A DNA stretch of 64,000 nucleotides, taken from positions 1,798,001 through 1,862,000 of the forward strand of contig OY970370.1 in the NCBI GenBank assembly GCA_963718745.1, given 5' to 3'. The position numbers and the translations under genes are program-made. The notes beneath the pieces were generated by a model. That model had not been told where the DNA came from, did no database searches, and saw only the letters and a list, made by a program, of their open reading frames with translations. The stretch's first letter is position 1. Each line of letters starts with the position of its first letter. Below are positions 17,628-26,018 of this stretch, piece after piece. Source of the DNA: Fermentibacter sp963718745 [NCBI: Candidatus Fermentibacterota bacterium]. Lineage in GTDB: Bacteria > Fermentibacterota > Fermentibacteria > Fermentibacterales.

Positions 17628-18989
17628 CTAGAGGACGCCCTGGGAGAGCATCGCGTTCGCGACCTTCATGAAGCCGGCCGCGTTCGCGCCCAGCACGTAG
17701 TTGCCCTTGTCGCCGTAGGTCTCGGAGGCGGCATAGGCCTGCGCGTGGATGCCGGCCATGATGCCCTGGAGTTTCCGGTCGACCTCTTCGCGCGACCAGC
17801 ACGAGAAGCAGGCATTCTGAGCCATCTCGAGGCCGCTGGTGGAGACGCCGCCGGCGTTGGCTGCCTTGCCGGGGCCGTAGAGCAGCTTCTTCTGGAGGAA
17901 CAGCTCCACACCCTCGGGGACCGTGGGCATGTTCGCGCCTTCGGAGACCACATAGACGCCGTTGTTGACGAGGTTGGCGGCATCCTTCGCATTGATCTCG
18001 TTCTGCGTGGCGCAGGGGAAGGCACACTCGGCCTTGTGGTTCCACAGAGGATTGTAGTCCTGCGCGGGGTCCACTTCCTTGTACTCGACGCCCGGGAACT
18101 TCTCGGCGTACTCGCTGATGCGGCCGCGCCGGATGTTCTTCAGGTCCATCACGAACTTGAGCTTCTCGGGGGTGATGCCGGCCGCATCGTAGATGTAGCC
18201 GCTGGAGTCGGACAGGGTCACGGCCTTGCCGCCGAGGTGGTTGATCTTCTCGACCGCGTACTGTGCTACGTTGCCCGAACCGGACACGAGGCAGGTCTTG
18301 CCCTCGAGCGTCTGGGAGCGGGTCTTCAGCATCTCCGCCGCGAAATAGACGGCTCCGTAACCGGTCGCCTCGGGGCGGATCAGGCTTCCGCCGTAGGGGA
18401 GGCCCTTGCCCGTGAGGACGCCGTTCCAGGTGCCGGTGATCTTCTTCCAGGTTCCGAAAAGGAAGCCGATCTCGCGTCCACCCACGCCTATGTCACCGGC
18501 GGGTACGTCGGTATAGGGGCCGATGTAGCGGTACAGCTCGGTCATGAAGGCGCGGCAGAAGCGCTCTACTTCAGAGTCCGTCTTGCCCTTGGGGTCGAAG
18601 TCGGAGCCGCCCTTGCCGCCACCCATGGGGATGCCGGTGAGCGAGTTCTTGAAGATCTGCTCGAAGGCGAGGAACTTGAGGATGCCGAGGTTGACCGAGG
18701 GGTGGAAGCGGAGACCGCCCTTGTAGGGGCCGATGGCGCTGTTCGCCTGGATCCTGAAACCACGGTTGACTTCGACTTCGCCGTTGTCCCTCTCCCATGC
18801 GACGCGGAACAGGATGACGCGCTCCGGCTCGACGAGGCGTTCGACGATCTTCGCCTTCCTGAACTCGGGGTGCTTCTCCAGCACGGGACTGAGGGATTCG
18901 AGGACCTCCATCACGGCCTGATGGAACTCGGGCTGATTCGGGTCGCGCTTCAGAACGGTCTGGTACACTCGTTCCAGTTCTGGCAGCAT
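17628..18989 (-). CDS. gdhA: Glutamate dehydrogenase, NADP-type
   Basis: The 453-residue length and sequence match the hexameric NADP-linked glutamate dehydrogenases (family I of small hexameric GDH). Substrate-binding YKGGLRFHPSVN is followed by GGGKGGSDFDPKGK with the catalytic lysine, then PAGDIGVGGREIGFL. The dinucleotide fold has GSGNVAQYA, where NAD-type enzymes usually show GFGNVG. It interconverts 2-oxoglutarate plus ammonia and glutamate in the cytoplasm, using NADPH, which links it to the transhydrogenases encoded downstream. The start is ATG 18989 with GAGGGGAGAGT immediately upstream; an in-frame start ten codons earlier lacks such a site. It is monocistronic and divergent from the 19187 operon. 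Confidence 0.95.
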   Translation of the reverse strand: MLPELERVYQTVLKRDPNQPEFHQAVMEVLESLSPVLEKHPEFRKAKIVERLVEPERVILFRVAWERDNGEVEVNRGFRIQANSAIGPYKGGLRFHPSVNLGILKFLAFEQIFKNSLTGIPMGGGKGGSDFDPKGKTDSEVERFCRAFMTELYRYIGPYTDVPAGDIGVGGREIGFLFGTWKKITGTWNGVLTGKGLPYGGSLIRPEATGYGAVYFAAEMLKTRSQTLEGKTCLVSGSGNVAQYAVEKINHLGGKAVTLSDSSGYIYDAAGITPEKLKFVMDLKNIRRGRISEYAEKFPGVEYKEVDPAQDYNPLWNHKAECAFPCATQNEINAKDAANLVNNGVYVVSEGANMPTVPEGVELFLQKKLLYGPGKAANAGGVSTSGLEMAQNACFSCWSREEVDRKLQGIMAGIHAQAYAASETYGDKGNYVLGANAAGFMKVANAMLSQGVL

Positions 18990-19101
18990 ACTCTCCCCTC
19001 TCGGTTTGGTTCGGAGCATTCCGGTACCAAAGACGCAAGACTATCCGGCCGGACCACCCTCGTCAAGGACCGGAAAGCTCAATCTTCCACCGCTTTCGGG
19101 C

Positions 19102-19130
19102 TTGACCCGAATAGGGCTGTTTCTTATTCT
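19102..19130 (+). promoter_or_regulatory. Sigma-70-type promoter of the redox operon
   Basis: TTGACC at 19102-19107 and TATTCT at 19125-19130 are separated by exactly 17 bases, with each hexamer one mismatch from consensus. Transcription would start near 19137, giving a leader of about 50 bases before the TTG start at 19187. Confidence 0.75.
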
Positions 19131-19186
19131 GCGAAGTTATTTCCGGCTGTGCCGATCCTCCGTCCGTCCAACTCGGGAGGTCCTCC

Positions 19187-22156
19187 TTGAGCGATCTGGA
19201 GAGGCAGGACGCTTTCGACAGGATCACACTCGACACGCCCTCCACCCTGAGCTACGAGAACCTCTCCCGGTTCGCCGTCTCCAGAATCCTGTTCGTGTCC
19301 AGCCTGTACGACTACTTCATCCTCGAAGAGGACGGGCGCCTGGGCGACATGCTGGCGCGGTCGAACGGCGGCGCCCCGAGGCTCATCCAGGTCAGCGGGG
19401 GGGAGAACGCCCTCGCGGAGCTCGGTGCGAACCGCTACGACATGGTCGTCACCCTGATGCGGCTCGGGGACATGGACCCGTTCACATTCGGGCGCAGGGC
19501 ACGCCTCGTATCGCCCGGAATCCCCGTCGTGATACTCGCCCACAACACCCCCGAGCTGCCGCGCCTCATGGAGATGGAGGACTCCTCCGCCGTCGACGCC
19601 CTTTTCGTCTGGCTCGGCGACGGGAACCTGCTCCAGGGGATGATCAGACTGATAGAGGACAGGAGGAATGCCCGGGAGGACTGCGCCGGCCTCGGCGTCC
19701 CGGCCCTCCTGGTGGTCGAAGACTCGGTATTCTTCTACTCGAGGTACCTGCACGAGATCCACAGGCTCATCGCAACGCTCCAGGAGGGCATCCTCTCGTC
19801 GAAGGCCCTCTCCCCCTCCCAGATCGCAATTCGGGAGCGCGCCCGCCCCCGGGTGCTCCTCGCGACCAGCCGCGAACAGGCGGACGAGTACCTGCGCGAC
19901 TACGGCGACGTGATGCTCGGAGTGATAACGGACCAGGCGTTCCCCTCGGGAGGCACGCGCGATCCGGGGGCCGGTCTGAAGCTGATTTCCGAGATCAGGA
20001 AGCGGTTCCCGCACATGCCCGTGCTGCTCCAGACATCCGAGGAGACCGACGGTTCCGATGCATTCGCCCTGGGAGCCTCCTTCGTCTCGAAGGCGTCGCC
20101 GACACTCATAAGGGAGATCAGGCGCGAGCTCCAGGACAGGTTCGGGTTCGGCACGCTGTCACTCGACGATCCGGAAACCGGCCGGAGCGATCCGGTGGAA
20201 AGCCTCGACTCCTTCTTCCTGGCGCTCGACCGCTCTCCGAAGGCTGCCGTCGCGGGTGCTCTCGAAACCGGCGCAGTCAGGCGCTGGCTCATGGTCCATG
20301 CCGAACTCGACCTTGCCAGGAGGCTGAACGGCGCAGTGAGGGCTTCAGGGGAATCGGACGGCGACTTCTGCGGGAGGGTCTCGACCCTGGCGAGGAACTG
20401 GCGCAAGGAGAGCCACCGGGGCAGTGTCCCGCCGTACAGCAGGTCGTTCTACGAGGACTATGCACAGTTCAGCAGGATAGGTTCGGGTTCGATAGGAGGG
20501 AAGGGCCGCGGGCTGGCCTTCATCGACAGGGTGCTGACTGGCAGCCTCAGCCCCGATGCCTTCCCCGGAGTATCCGTGAGCATCCCCAGGACACTGGTCC
20601 TCACCACGGAGGTCTTCGACGACTTCATGGATCAGAACGATCTTCAGGAATTCGCGCTCTCGGAGGCCAGGGACCTGTCGATAATCGGCAGATTCCAGCG
20701 GGCGGACCTGCCCCCGACGGTCCTGGGGGATCTCCGGGACTTCCTGCACGAGGTCCGCACGCCGCTTGCGGTCAGGTCCTCGAGCCTCCTGGAGGACGCT
20801 CTCTATCAACCCTTTGCCGGCATCTACGCCACGAAGATGCTCCCGAACGGAGCCCCGACCTTCGACGACAGGTTCCGCAGCTTCGTCTCCGCCATAAAGC
20901 TTGTCTATGCATCCACTTATATGAGGCAGGCCAGAGCCTACATCCAGTCCACGAACCACAGGCCCGAGGAGGAGAAGATGGCCCTGCTGATCCAGCCGGT
21001 CGTCGGGCGCCTCCACGGGGACCGCTACTACCCCCACTTCTCCGGAGTCGGGCGCTCGTACAACTACTACCCGGCCGGAGGTGCGATTCCCGAGGATGGA
21101 GTCGTGAACGCCGCGCTGGGCCTGGGCAAGACCATCGTCGACGGGGGCGTCTCCCTGAGGTTCACGCCGAAGTATCCGGGCATCCTCCCGCAGTTCACGG
21201 GGGTGAGGGACATGCTCTCCCTCTCGCAGAGGTCGCTCTGGGCTCTCGACATGAGCAGCGGGGCCGGCGCGGGCATGGACGAGGAGGAGGACCAGTTCCT
21301 CGTGAGGCTCAGCCTGGAGGACGCCGAGCGGGACGGCATCCTGGAGTGGCTTGCCTCCACCTACAGCCCCGAGGATGACAGGGTCTACGACGGCATCGCC
21401 CGCCAGGGCGCCAGGGTTGTCGATTTCGCCCATGTCCTGAAGAACCAGGTATTTCCGCTCGCCGGGATAACCGACGCCGTCCTGGAGATCGGGCGCAGGG
21501 CGATGAACTGCCCGGTAGAGATCGAGTTCGCATGTGTCCTGTCCGGCAGGAGCGCTCTTCCCGCCGAGTTCTCCCTGCTGCAGATCCGTCCCATGGTCGC
21601 GGGTGACGAGCTCGTCACGGTCGATCTCGACGGCGTGGACGTCTCCGGGGCTCTCTGCCGGAGCGGCAGGGTCCTGGGCAACGGGACCCGCGAGGACATA
21701 AGGGACATCGTCTTCGTGAAGCCCGATACGTTCCAGGCCGGGAACACGAAGCTGATCGCCAGGGAGGTGGACTCCTTCAACGCCCTGCTCGCCCGCGAGG
21801 GGAGGCCCTATCTGCTGGCCGGCCCCGGGCGGTGGGGCTCGTCCGACCCCTGGCTCGGGATCCCCGTGAACTGGAGCCAGATCAGCGGAGTCAAGACGAT
21901 TGTCGAGGTCACCCTTCCCGGAATGAACGTGGACCCGTCCCAGGGCTCCCACTTCTTCCAGAACATGACTTCGCTCAGGATAGGCTACTTCACGGTCTCT
22001 CACTCCATATCCACCGAAACGATGGACTGGCAGTGGCTCCTCTCCCTCCCTGCAGAGGGGGAGAGCGCATCCGTACGGCATGTCCGCCTCGGGGAGCCCC
22101 TGTCCGTGATGATAGACGGCAGGAGCGGGAAGGGTGTCATTCTGAGACCCCGGTGA
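19187..22156 (+). CDS. Receiver-like domains fused to PPDK_N (PEP/pyruvate-binding) domain
   Basis: This 989-residue protein opens with two response-regulator-like folds. The first (about residues 35-150) has lost the acidic phosphorylation site. The second (about residues 180-330) keeps the acidic pocket LVVEDS, a phosphoacceptor-type Asp in VITDQAFP (about residue 248), the LLQTS strand and the FVSKAS lysine, with an insertion of some 40 residues after helix 1. The rest is an ATP-grasp domain of PPDK_N type with RSSSLLEDA (about residue 530) and GPGRWGSSDP (about residue 880). The phosphohistidine and PEP-binding barrel domains are missing. The start is TTG 19187 after GGGAGGTCCTCC. It heads the operon with nfnAB and stnABC, suggesting a phosphorylation-controlled switch in central energy metabolism; that role is inferred. 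Confidence 0.82.
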   Translation: MSDLERQDAFDRITLDTPSTLSYENLSRFAVSRILFVSSLYDYFILEEDGRLGDMLARSNGGAPRLIQVSGGENALAELGANRYDMVVTLMRLGDMDPFTFGRRARLVSPGIPVVILAHNTPELPRLMEMEDSSAVDALFVWLGDGNLLQGMIRLIEDRRNAREDCAGLGVPALLVVEDSVFFYSRYLHEIHRLIATLQEGILSSKALSPSQIAIRERARPRVLLATSREQADEYLRDYGDVMLGVITDQAFPSGGTRDPGAGLKLISEIRKRFPHMPVLLQTSEETDGSDAFALGASFVSKASPTLIREIRRELQDRFGFGTLSLDDPETGRSDPVESLDSFFLALDRSPKAAVAGALETGAVRRWLMVHAELDLARRLNGAVRASGESDGDFCGRVSTLARNWRKESHRGSVPPYSRSFYEDYAQFSRIGSGSIGGKGRGLAFIDRVLTGSLSPDAFPGVSVSIPRTLVLTTEVFDDFMDQNDLQEFALSEARDLSIIGRFQRADLPPTVLGDLRDFLHEVRTPLAVRSSSLLEDALYQPFAGIYATKMLPNGAPTFDDRFRSFVSAIKLVYASTYMRQARAYIQSTNHRPEEEKMALLIQPVVGRLHGDRYYPHFSGVGRSYNYYPAGGAIPEDGVVNAALGLGKTIVDGGVSLRFTPKYPGILPQFTGVRDMLSLSQRSLWALDMSSGAGAGMDEEEDQFLVRLSLEDAERDGILEWLASTYSPEDDRVYDGIARQGARVVDFAHVLKNQVFPLAGITDAVLEIGRRAMNCPVEIEFACVLSGRSALPAEFSLLQIRPMVAGDELVTVDLDGVDVSGALCRSGRVLGNGTREDIRDIVFVKPDTFQAGNTKLIAREVDSFNALLAREGRPYLLAGPGRWGSSDPWLGIPVNWSQISGVKTIVEVTLPGMNVDPSQGSHFFQNMTSLRIGYFTVSHSISTETMDWQWLLSLPAEGESASVRHVRLGEPLSVMIDGRSGKGVILRPR

Positions 22157-22184
22157 CCGGGGTCGGGCGACGCGGGAGGTTCAT

Positions 22185-23054
22185 GTGAGGCTCTACGAGA
22201 TCGTTTCACGGAGAACCATCGGACCCGATGTGACGATGTACCGCGTCTACGTCCCGGACATCGCCCGCAGGAGGAAGCCGGGGCAGTTCGTGATAGTAAG
22301 GGTTTCCGCCGATGGGGAGAGGGTCCCTCTGACCATCGCCGACGCCGATGCGGAGGCCGGGACTGTGAGCCTGGTAGTCCAGTCGGTCGGCAAGTCCACC
22401 AGGCAGATGGCACTGATGGCCGCGGGGGAATGCCTCAACGATGTCGCAGGCCCCCTGGGCATGCCCACGCACATCGAGAGGTTCGGAACGGTCATCTGCT
22501 GCGGCGGCGGCATTGGCACGGCCCCGCTCTACCCCATCACCCAGGCCCTCCATGAGGCGGGTAACAGGGTCCTGACGATACTCTGCGCGCGCACTGAGAG
22601 CCTGCTGATAATGACCGAAGAGATGGAGAAGGTGAGCGACGAGCTGATCGTGATGACCGACGACGGCTCCAGGGGGGTGAAGGGTCTGGCCACGGACGGG
22701 ATCAGGATGGTCGCGCAGAGGGAGGGCAGGATAGATCATGCCTTCGCCATCGGACCTCCCGTGATGATGAAGTTCGCGAGCGCCCTCACGAAGGAACTGG
22801 GGATTCCGACCACCGTAAGCCTGAACCCCATAATGATCGACGGGACGGGCATGTGCGGCGGCTGCAGGGTTACGGTCGGTGGAAGAACGAAGTTCGCCTG
22901 CGTCGACGGCCCCGAGTTCGACGGGCACGAAGTCGATTTCGACGAACTCATGAGGCGCCTGTCCGCCTACAGGGATGCCGAGCGTTCCGCTGTCGAGCAT
23001 TTCGACGAGGCCTGCAGGCTGGTCGGATCGGAGGGGCATGGAAGCGAAGGATAG
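22185..23054 (+). CDS. nfnA: NADH-dependent ferredoxin:NADP+ oxidoreductase, subunit A
   Basis: The 289-residue product is a ferredoxin-NADP reductase-type flavoprotein of the NfnA/SudB group. It has an FAD-binding barrel (GQFVIVRVSADGERVPLTIAD) and a nucleotide-binding half with CCGGGIGTAPLYPI. A C-terminal [2Fe-2S] site holds DGTGMCGGCRVTV and a later FACVDGPEFDGHEVDF. NfnA binds NAD(H) and carries part of the electron path of the bifurcating complex, which couples NADH and reduced ferredoxin to NADP+ reduction. GTG 22185 has GGAGGTTCAT ahead of it. It follows the PPDK_N-receiver gene by 28 bases and overlaps nfnB by 17. Confidence 0.93.
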   Translation: MRLYEIVSRRTIGPDVTMYRVYVPDIARRRKPGQFVIVRVSADGERVPLTIADADAEAGTVSLVVQSVGKSTRQMALMAAGECLNDVAGPLGMPTHIERFGTVICCGGGIGTAPLYPITQALHEAGNRVLTILCARTESLLIMTEEMEKVSDELIVMTDDGSRGVKGLATDGIRMVAQREGRIDHAFAIGPPVMMKFASALTKELGIPTTVSLNPIMIDGTGMCGGCRVTVGGRTKFACVDGPEFDGHEVDFDELMRRLSAYRDAERSAVEHFDEACRLVGSEGHGSEG

Positions 23055-24498
23055 ACTTGCGGTACCATCCCAGCCGATGCCCGAACAGGAGCCGGGGGAG
23101 AGGATCCACAACCTCCGCGAAGTCCCGCTGGGATTCTCACCGGATGCCGCCGTCGCGGAGGCGACGCGCTGCCTGCAGTGCAAGAAGGCTTTCTGCACCG
23201 AGGGATGCCCCGTGGGCATCGACATCCCGGGATTCATAGCCGCGGTCGAGAAACGCGATTTCGCCGAGGGGATCGCAATCATCAGGAAAAGGAACGTCCT
23301 CCCCGCGGTCTGCGGCAGGGTCTGCCCCCAGGAGCAGCAGTGCCAGCTCGCCTGCACCGTGGGCAAGTTCCACCACGACCCGGAGAAGTCGGTGAGCATA
23401 GGCAGGCTCGAGCGCTTCCTGGCCGACTGGGAGCGGGAGAACGGTATCCAGCAGATGCCCGTGAAGGCGCCGCCGACAGGGCGAAGGGTAGCTGTGATAG
23501 GAAGCGGACCCGCGGGGCTCACGGTCGCCGGCGACCTGATCCTCCTCGGGCACTCCGTGACCGTCTTCGAAGCCCTGCATCAGGCCGGGGGAGTACTCGT
23601 GTACGGCATCCCGGAGTTCAGGCTCCCCAAGGCCATCGTGAAGCGCGAAGCCATGTTCCTGCAGAGCCTGGGCGTCGAGTTCAGGATGAACAGCATCGCC
23701 GGCAGGACCTATCCCATGGACGAGATGGTCCGCGACTTCGACGCCGTCTTCGTCGGCACGGGAGCCGGGCTGCCGAAGTTCCAGGGCATCCCGGGCGAGA
23801 ACCTGCTCGGCGTCTTCTCCGCGAACGAATACCTCACGCGGGCAAATCTGATGAAGGCATACGACTTCCCCAGGACCGACACCCCCATCTTCCGCGGCCG
23901 CAAGGTTATCACGGTGGGCGGGGGCAATGTCGCCATGGACTGCGCCAGGACGGCTCTCAGGATGGGCGCCGCCCGCTCTCTGATAGTGTACCGCCGGTCG
24001 GAGGCGGAGATGCCCGCACGGAAGGAGGAGGTACACCACGCCATGCAGGAGGGCGTCGAGTTCCATCTCCTCCAGAACCCGGTCGAGCTCCTGGCGGACG
24101 AGAAGGGCTGGGTCAGCGGCATGCGCATAGTGAGGATGGGGCTGGGCGAGCCCGATGCCTCCGGCCGCCGCCGAGCGGTGCCCGTCGAGGGCTCCGAGTT
24201 CGTGGAGGAGGCCGACGAGGTCCTGGTCGCCATAGGGAACAGCCCGAATCCGCTCATCCCTTCCTCCTTCAAGGAGATCGAGACGACGCGGTGGGGCGGC
24301 ATAGTGGTCAACGAAGCCACCGGGCAGACCTCCGTGAGGGGCGTCTTCGCCGGCGGAGACATCGTCCTCGGTGCAGCGACCGTGATACTCGCGATGGGCC
24401 AGGGCCGGATCGCGGCCAGGGCCATGCACGCTTTTCTATCGACAGGAAGATGGGACGAACTGGAGAGCTTGGTAGGACCGGAGGGGGGTTCGCATTGA
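23038..24498 (+). CDS. nfnB: NADH-dependent ferredoxin:NADP+ oxidoreductase, subunit B (GltD-like)
   Basis: This is a 486-residue GltD-like flavoprotein. The N-terminal region carries eight cysteines for two [4Fe-4S] clusters (residues 45, 48, 53, 57 and 92, 96, 102, 106). The FAD site is IGSGPAGLTVAGDL, and the NADP(H) site is TVGGGNVAMDCARTAL followed by YRRSEAEMPA. A last FAD-contact segment is GVFAGGDIVLGAATVI. In NfnAB this subunit holds the bifurcating FAD. The start is ATG 23038, after CGGAGGGGC and inside the nfnA end; the frame is open a further 21 codons upstream only as nfnA shadow. Its stop overlaps the TTG of the following response regulator. Confidence 0.93.
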   Translation: MEAKDRLAVPSQPMPEQEPGERIHNLREVPLGFSPDAAVAEATRCLQCKKAFCTEGCPVGIDIPGFIAAVEKRDFAEGIAIIRKRNVLPAVCGRVCPQEQQCQLACTVGKFHHDPEKSVSIGRLERFLADWERENGIQQMPVKAPPTGRRVAVIGSGPAGLTVAGDLILLGHSVTVFEALHQAGGVLVYGIPEFRLPKAIVKREAMFLQSLGVEFRMNSIAGRTYPMDEMVRDFDAVFVGTGAGLPKFQGIPGENLLGVFSANEYLTRANLMKAYDFPRTDTPIFRGRKVITVGGGNVAMDCARTALRMGAARSLIVYRRSEAEMPARKEEVHHAMQEGVEFHLLQNPVELLADEKGWVSGMRIVRMGLGEPDASGRRRAVPVEGSEFVEEADEVLVAIGNSPNPLIPSSFKEIETTRWGGIVVNEATGQTSVRGVFAGGDIVLGAATVILAMGQGRIAARAMHAFLSTGRWDELESLVGPEGGSH

Positions 24499-25484
24499 AG
24501 GGCAGAGTGCTGATCATCGATGACGAGGCCGAGATAAGGCGGAACCTTACCGTAGGCCTCACCCAGGAGGGGTACGGCGCGACCGCCTGCCCCGACGGGA
24601 TCTCGGCGATACACGAGCTGAACCGGGCGAGGTCGTCCGGAGAGGGATACGACTATCTGGTAACCGATATCTTCATGCCCGACATCGACGGGATGAAGAT
24701 CCTGAAGGTCATAAAGAACCAGTATCCGGACCTCCCCGTCCTCGTCATAACCGGATTCGGAGACGACAGGCTGAAGTTCACCGCCCTCTCCGAGGCCAAC
24801 ACCGGTTATCTGGACAAACCCTTCGAGATGCAGGACCTCGTCTCGGCCCTGGAGACCCTCTCCCCGGGCGCAGGCACCGGGAGCGCAGGCGCCACCGACG
24901 GTTCGGAGCCTTCGATAAGGGAGTCCGTCAGCGCGTACCTTACGATCAGGATAACCGATCCCGACAGGAGCATGGAGATCTTCAACGATCTGAGGTCGCT
25001 CGAAGGGGTGCAGTCCTGCGATGCCGTCAGGGGCGACGTGGACATCATCCTGCTGGGTCAGGCCTCCTCCCCGGCTGGAATCCAGGCCCTGTTCGCCAGG
25101 GTCGGGGCGATCCCCGGGATCGAGGTCGCGTCCATGTCCCCGGTCGAGAGACCCCGTCTGGACAGGGACGTGAGCGAGTTCATAGACAGCTACAGGAAGA
25201 CGGTCAAAATCCCTGCCGGAGAGAGCGCCCGGAGGCAGCCCGGCACGATGAGCTACATCATCGTGGACATAGACGCGGATTCCATACAGAAGATCTTCAC
25301 GACGGTGTTCTTCATAGACGAGGTGGTGTTCTGCGACGTCATCGACGGCGGGCGGAGGCTGGTCGGGATGATAACCGGGCAGGGCGCCGTCGGGAGGATG
25401 CCGAAGATAGTCGAGAAGCTCGGTCAGATCGACGGAGTACTCAGGGTCAGGGAGGCCAGGGTCATCAGGCTGGTCGACGAGTAA
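24495..25484 (+). CDS. Response regulator with tandem Lrp/AsnC-type effector domains
   Basis: The 329-residue product starts with a full receiver domain: IIDDE, phosphoacceptor Asp 58 in VTDIFMPDIDG, Thr 86 in VITGFG and Lys 108 in YLDKPF. It has no DNA-binding domain. Instead there are two small alpha-beta modules, at about residues 140-225 and 248-329. The first begins SVSAYLTIRI and the second TMSYIIVDID, and both look like the ligand-binding RAM/ACT-like domain of Lrp/AsnC proteins. It would therefore respond to a kinase and to a small molecule and act by protein contact. The start is TTG 24495, overlapping the nfnB stop (TTGA) after GGAGGGGGGTT. Its place between nfnB and stnA suggests it controls these enzymes; no cognate kinase is adjacent. 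Confidence 0.82.
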   Translation: MKGRVLIIDDEAEIRRNLTVGLTQEGYGATACPDGISAIHELNRARSSGEGYDYLVTDIFMPDIDGMKILKVIKNQYPDLPVLVITGFGDDRLKFTALSEANTGYLDKPFEMQDLVSALETLSPGAGTGSAGATDGSEPSIRESVSAYLTIRITDPDRSMEIFNDLRSLEGVQSCDAVRGDVDIILLGQASSPAGIQALFARVGAIPGIEVASMSPVERPRLDRDVSEFIDSYRKTVKIPAGESARRQPGTMSYIIVDIDADSIQKIFTTVFFIDEVVFCDVIDGGRRLVGMITGQGAVGRMPKIVEKLGQIDGVLRVREARVIRLVDE

Positions 25485-25502
25485 AGGAGCCTTCGAGGAT
25501 CA

Positions 25503-26018
25503 ATGACTCAGGAATCGTTCAACTACAGGCTCTGGCGGTATGACGGAGCCCCGGGCGAGCTGATCCCGCTGCTCCAGTCGGCTCAGGATCACTTCGGCTA
25601 CATACCGCGCCGGGCCATCAGGTACATCTCCTCGGTCACGGGGACGCCGGAGGCCAGCATCTACGGTGTGATAACCTTCTACAGCCAGTTCCGGCTCCAG
25701 CCGATGGGGCGGTTCGTCATAAGGGTCTGCGACGGGACGGCCTGTCACGTGTCCGCCTCCCGCATGCTCATCGACGCCGTCCAGGACGAGCTCTCGATCG
25801 AGATAGGAGAGACCGGGGCCGACGGGCTCTTCACGCTCACCACGGTCGCCTGCCTCGGATGCTGCTCCCTCGCACCCGTCATGATGATCAACGACGAGAC
25901 CTTCGGAAGGCTCACCCCGGCAGCCGTGAGGAGGATCCTCAGGGACTTCAGGAGGAAGGCCTCCGAGGGCGAGGGCGGCTCCGGACCCGCCCGTGCCGAA
26001 TGCGTGGTGAACAATTGA
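25503..26018 (+). CDS. stnA: Stn-type transhydrogenase small subunit (NuoE/HydC-like [2Fe-2S])
   Basis: The 171-residue protein is a thioredoxin-like [2Fe-2S] ferredoxin of the NuoE/HndA/HydC kind. It has a helical N-terminal bundle with DHFGYIP and YGVITFYSQF, then cluster ligands Cys 76 and 81 (CDGTAC) and Cys 117 and 121 (CLGCC). In electron-bifurcating HydABC and Stn complexes this subunit pairs with the NuoF-like flavoprotein. The name stnA rests on the neighbouring stnC fusion, since the same subunit serves hydrogenases and formate dehydrogenases. ATG 25503 follows GGAGCCTTCGAGGATCA. The stop overlaps the start of stnB. Confidence 0.85.
   Translation: MTQESFNYRLWRYDGAPGELIPLLQSAQDHFGYIPRRAIRYISSVTGTPEASIYGVITFYSQFRLQPMGRFVIRVCDGTACHVSASRMLIDAVQDELSIEIGETGADGLFTLTTVACLGCCSLAPVMMINDETFGRLTPAAVRRILRDFRRKASEGEGGSGPARAECVVNN

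Noticed and set aside
20345-22081. Long minus-strand open frame (578 codons) opposite the receiver-PPDK_N gene
   Set aside because: It is antisense to a well-supported gene, rich in Arg, Pro and Gly with no domain, and has no ribosome-binding site. GC-rich codon bias creates such frames.
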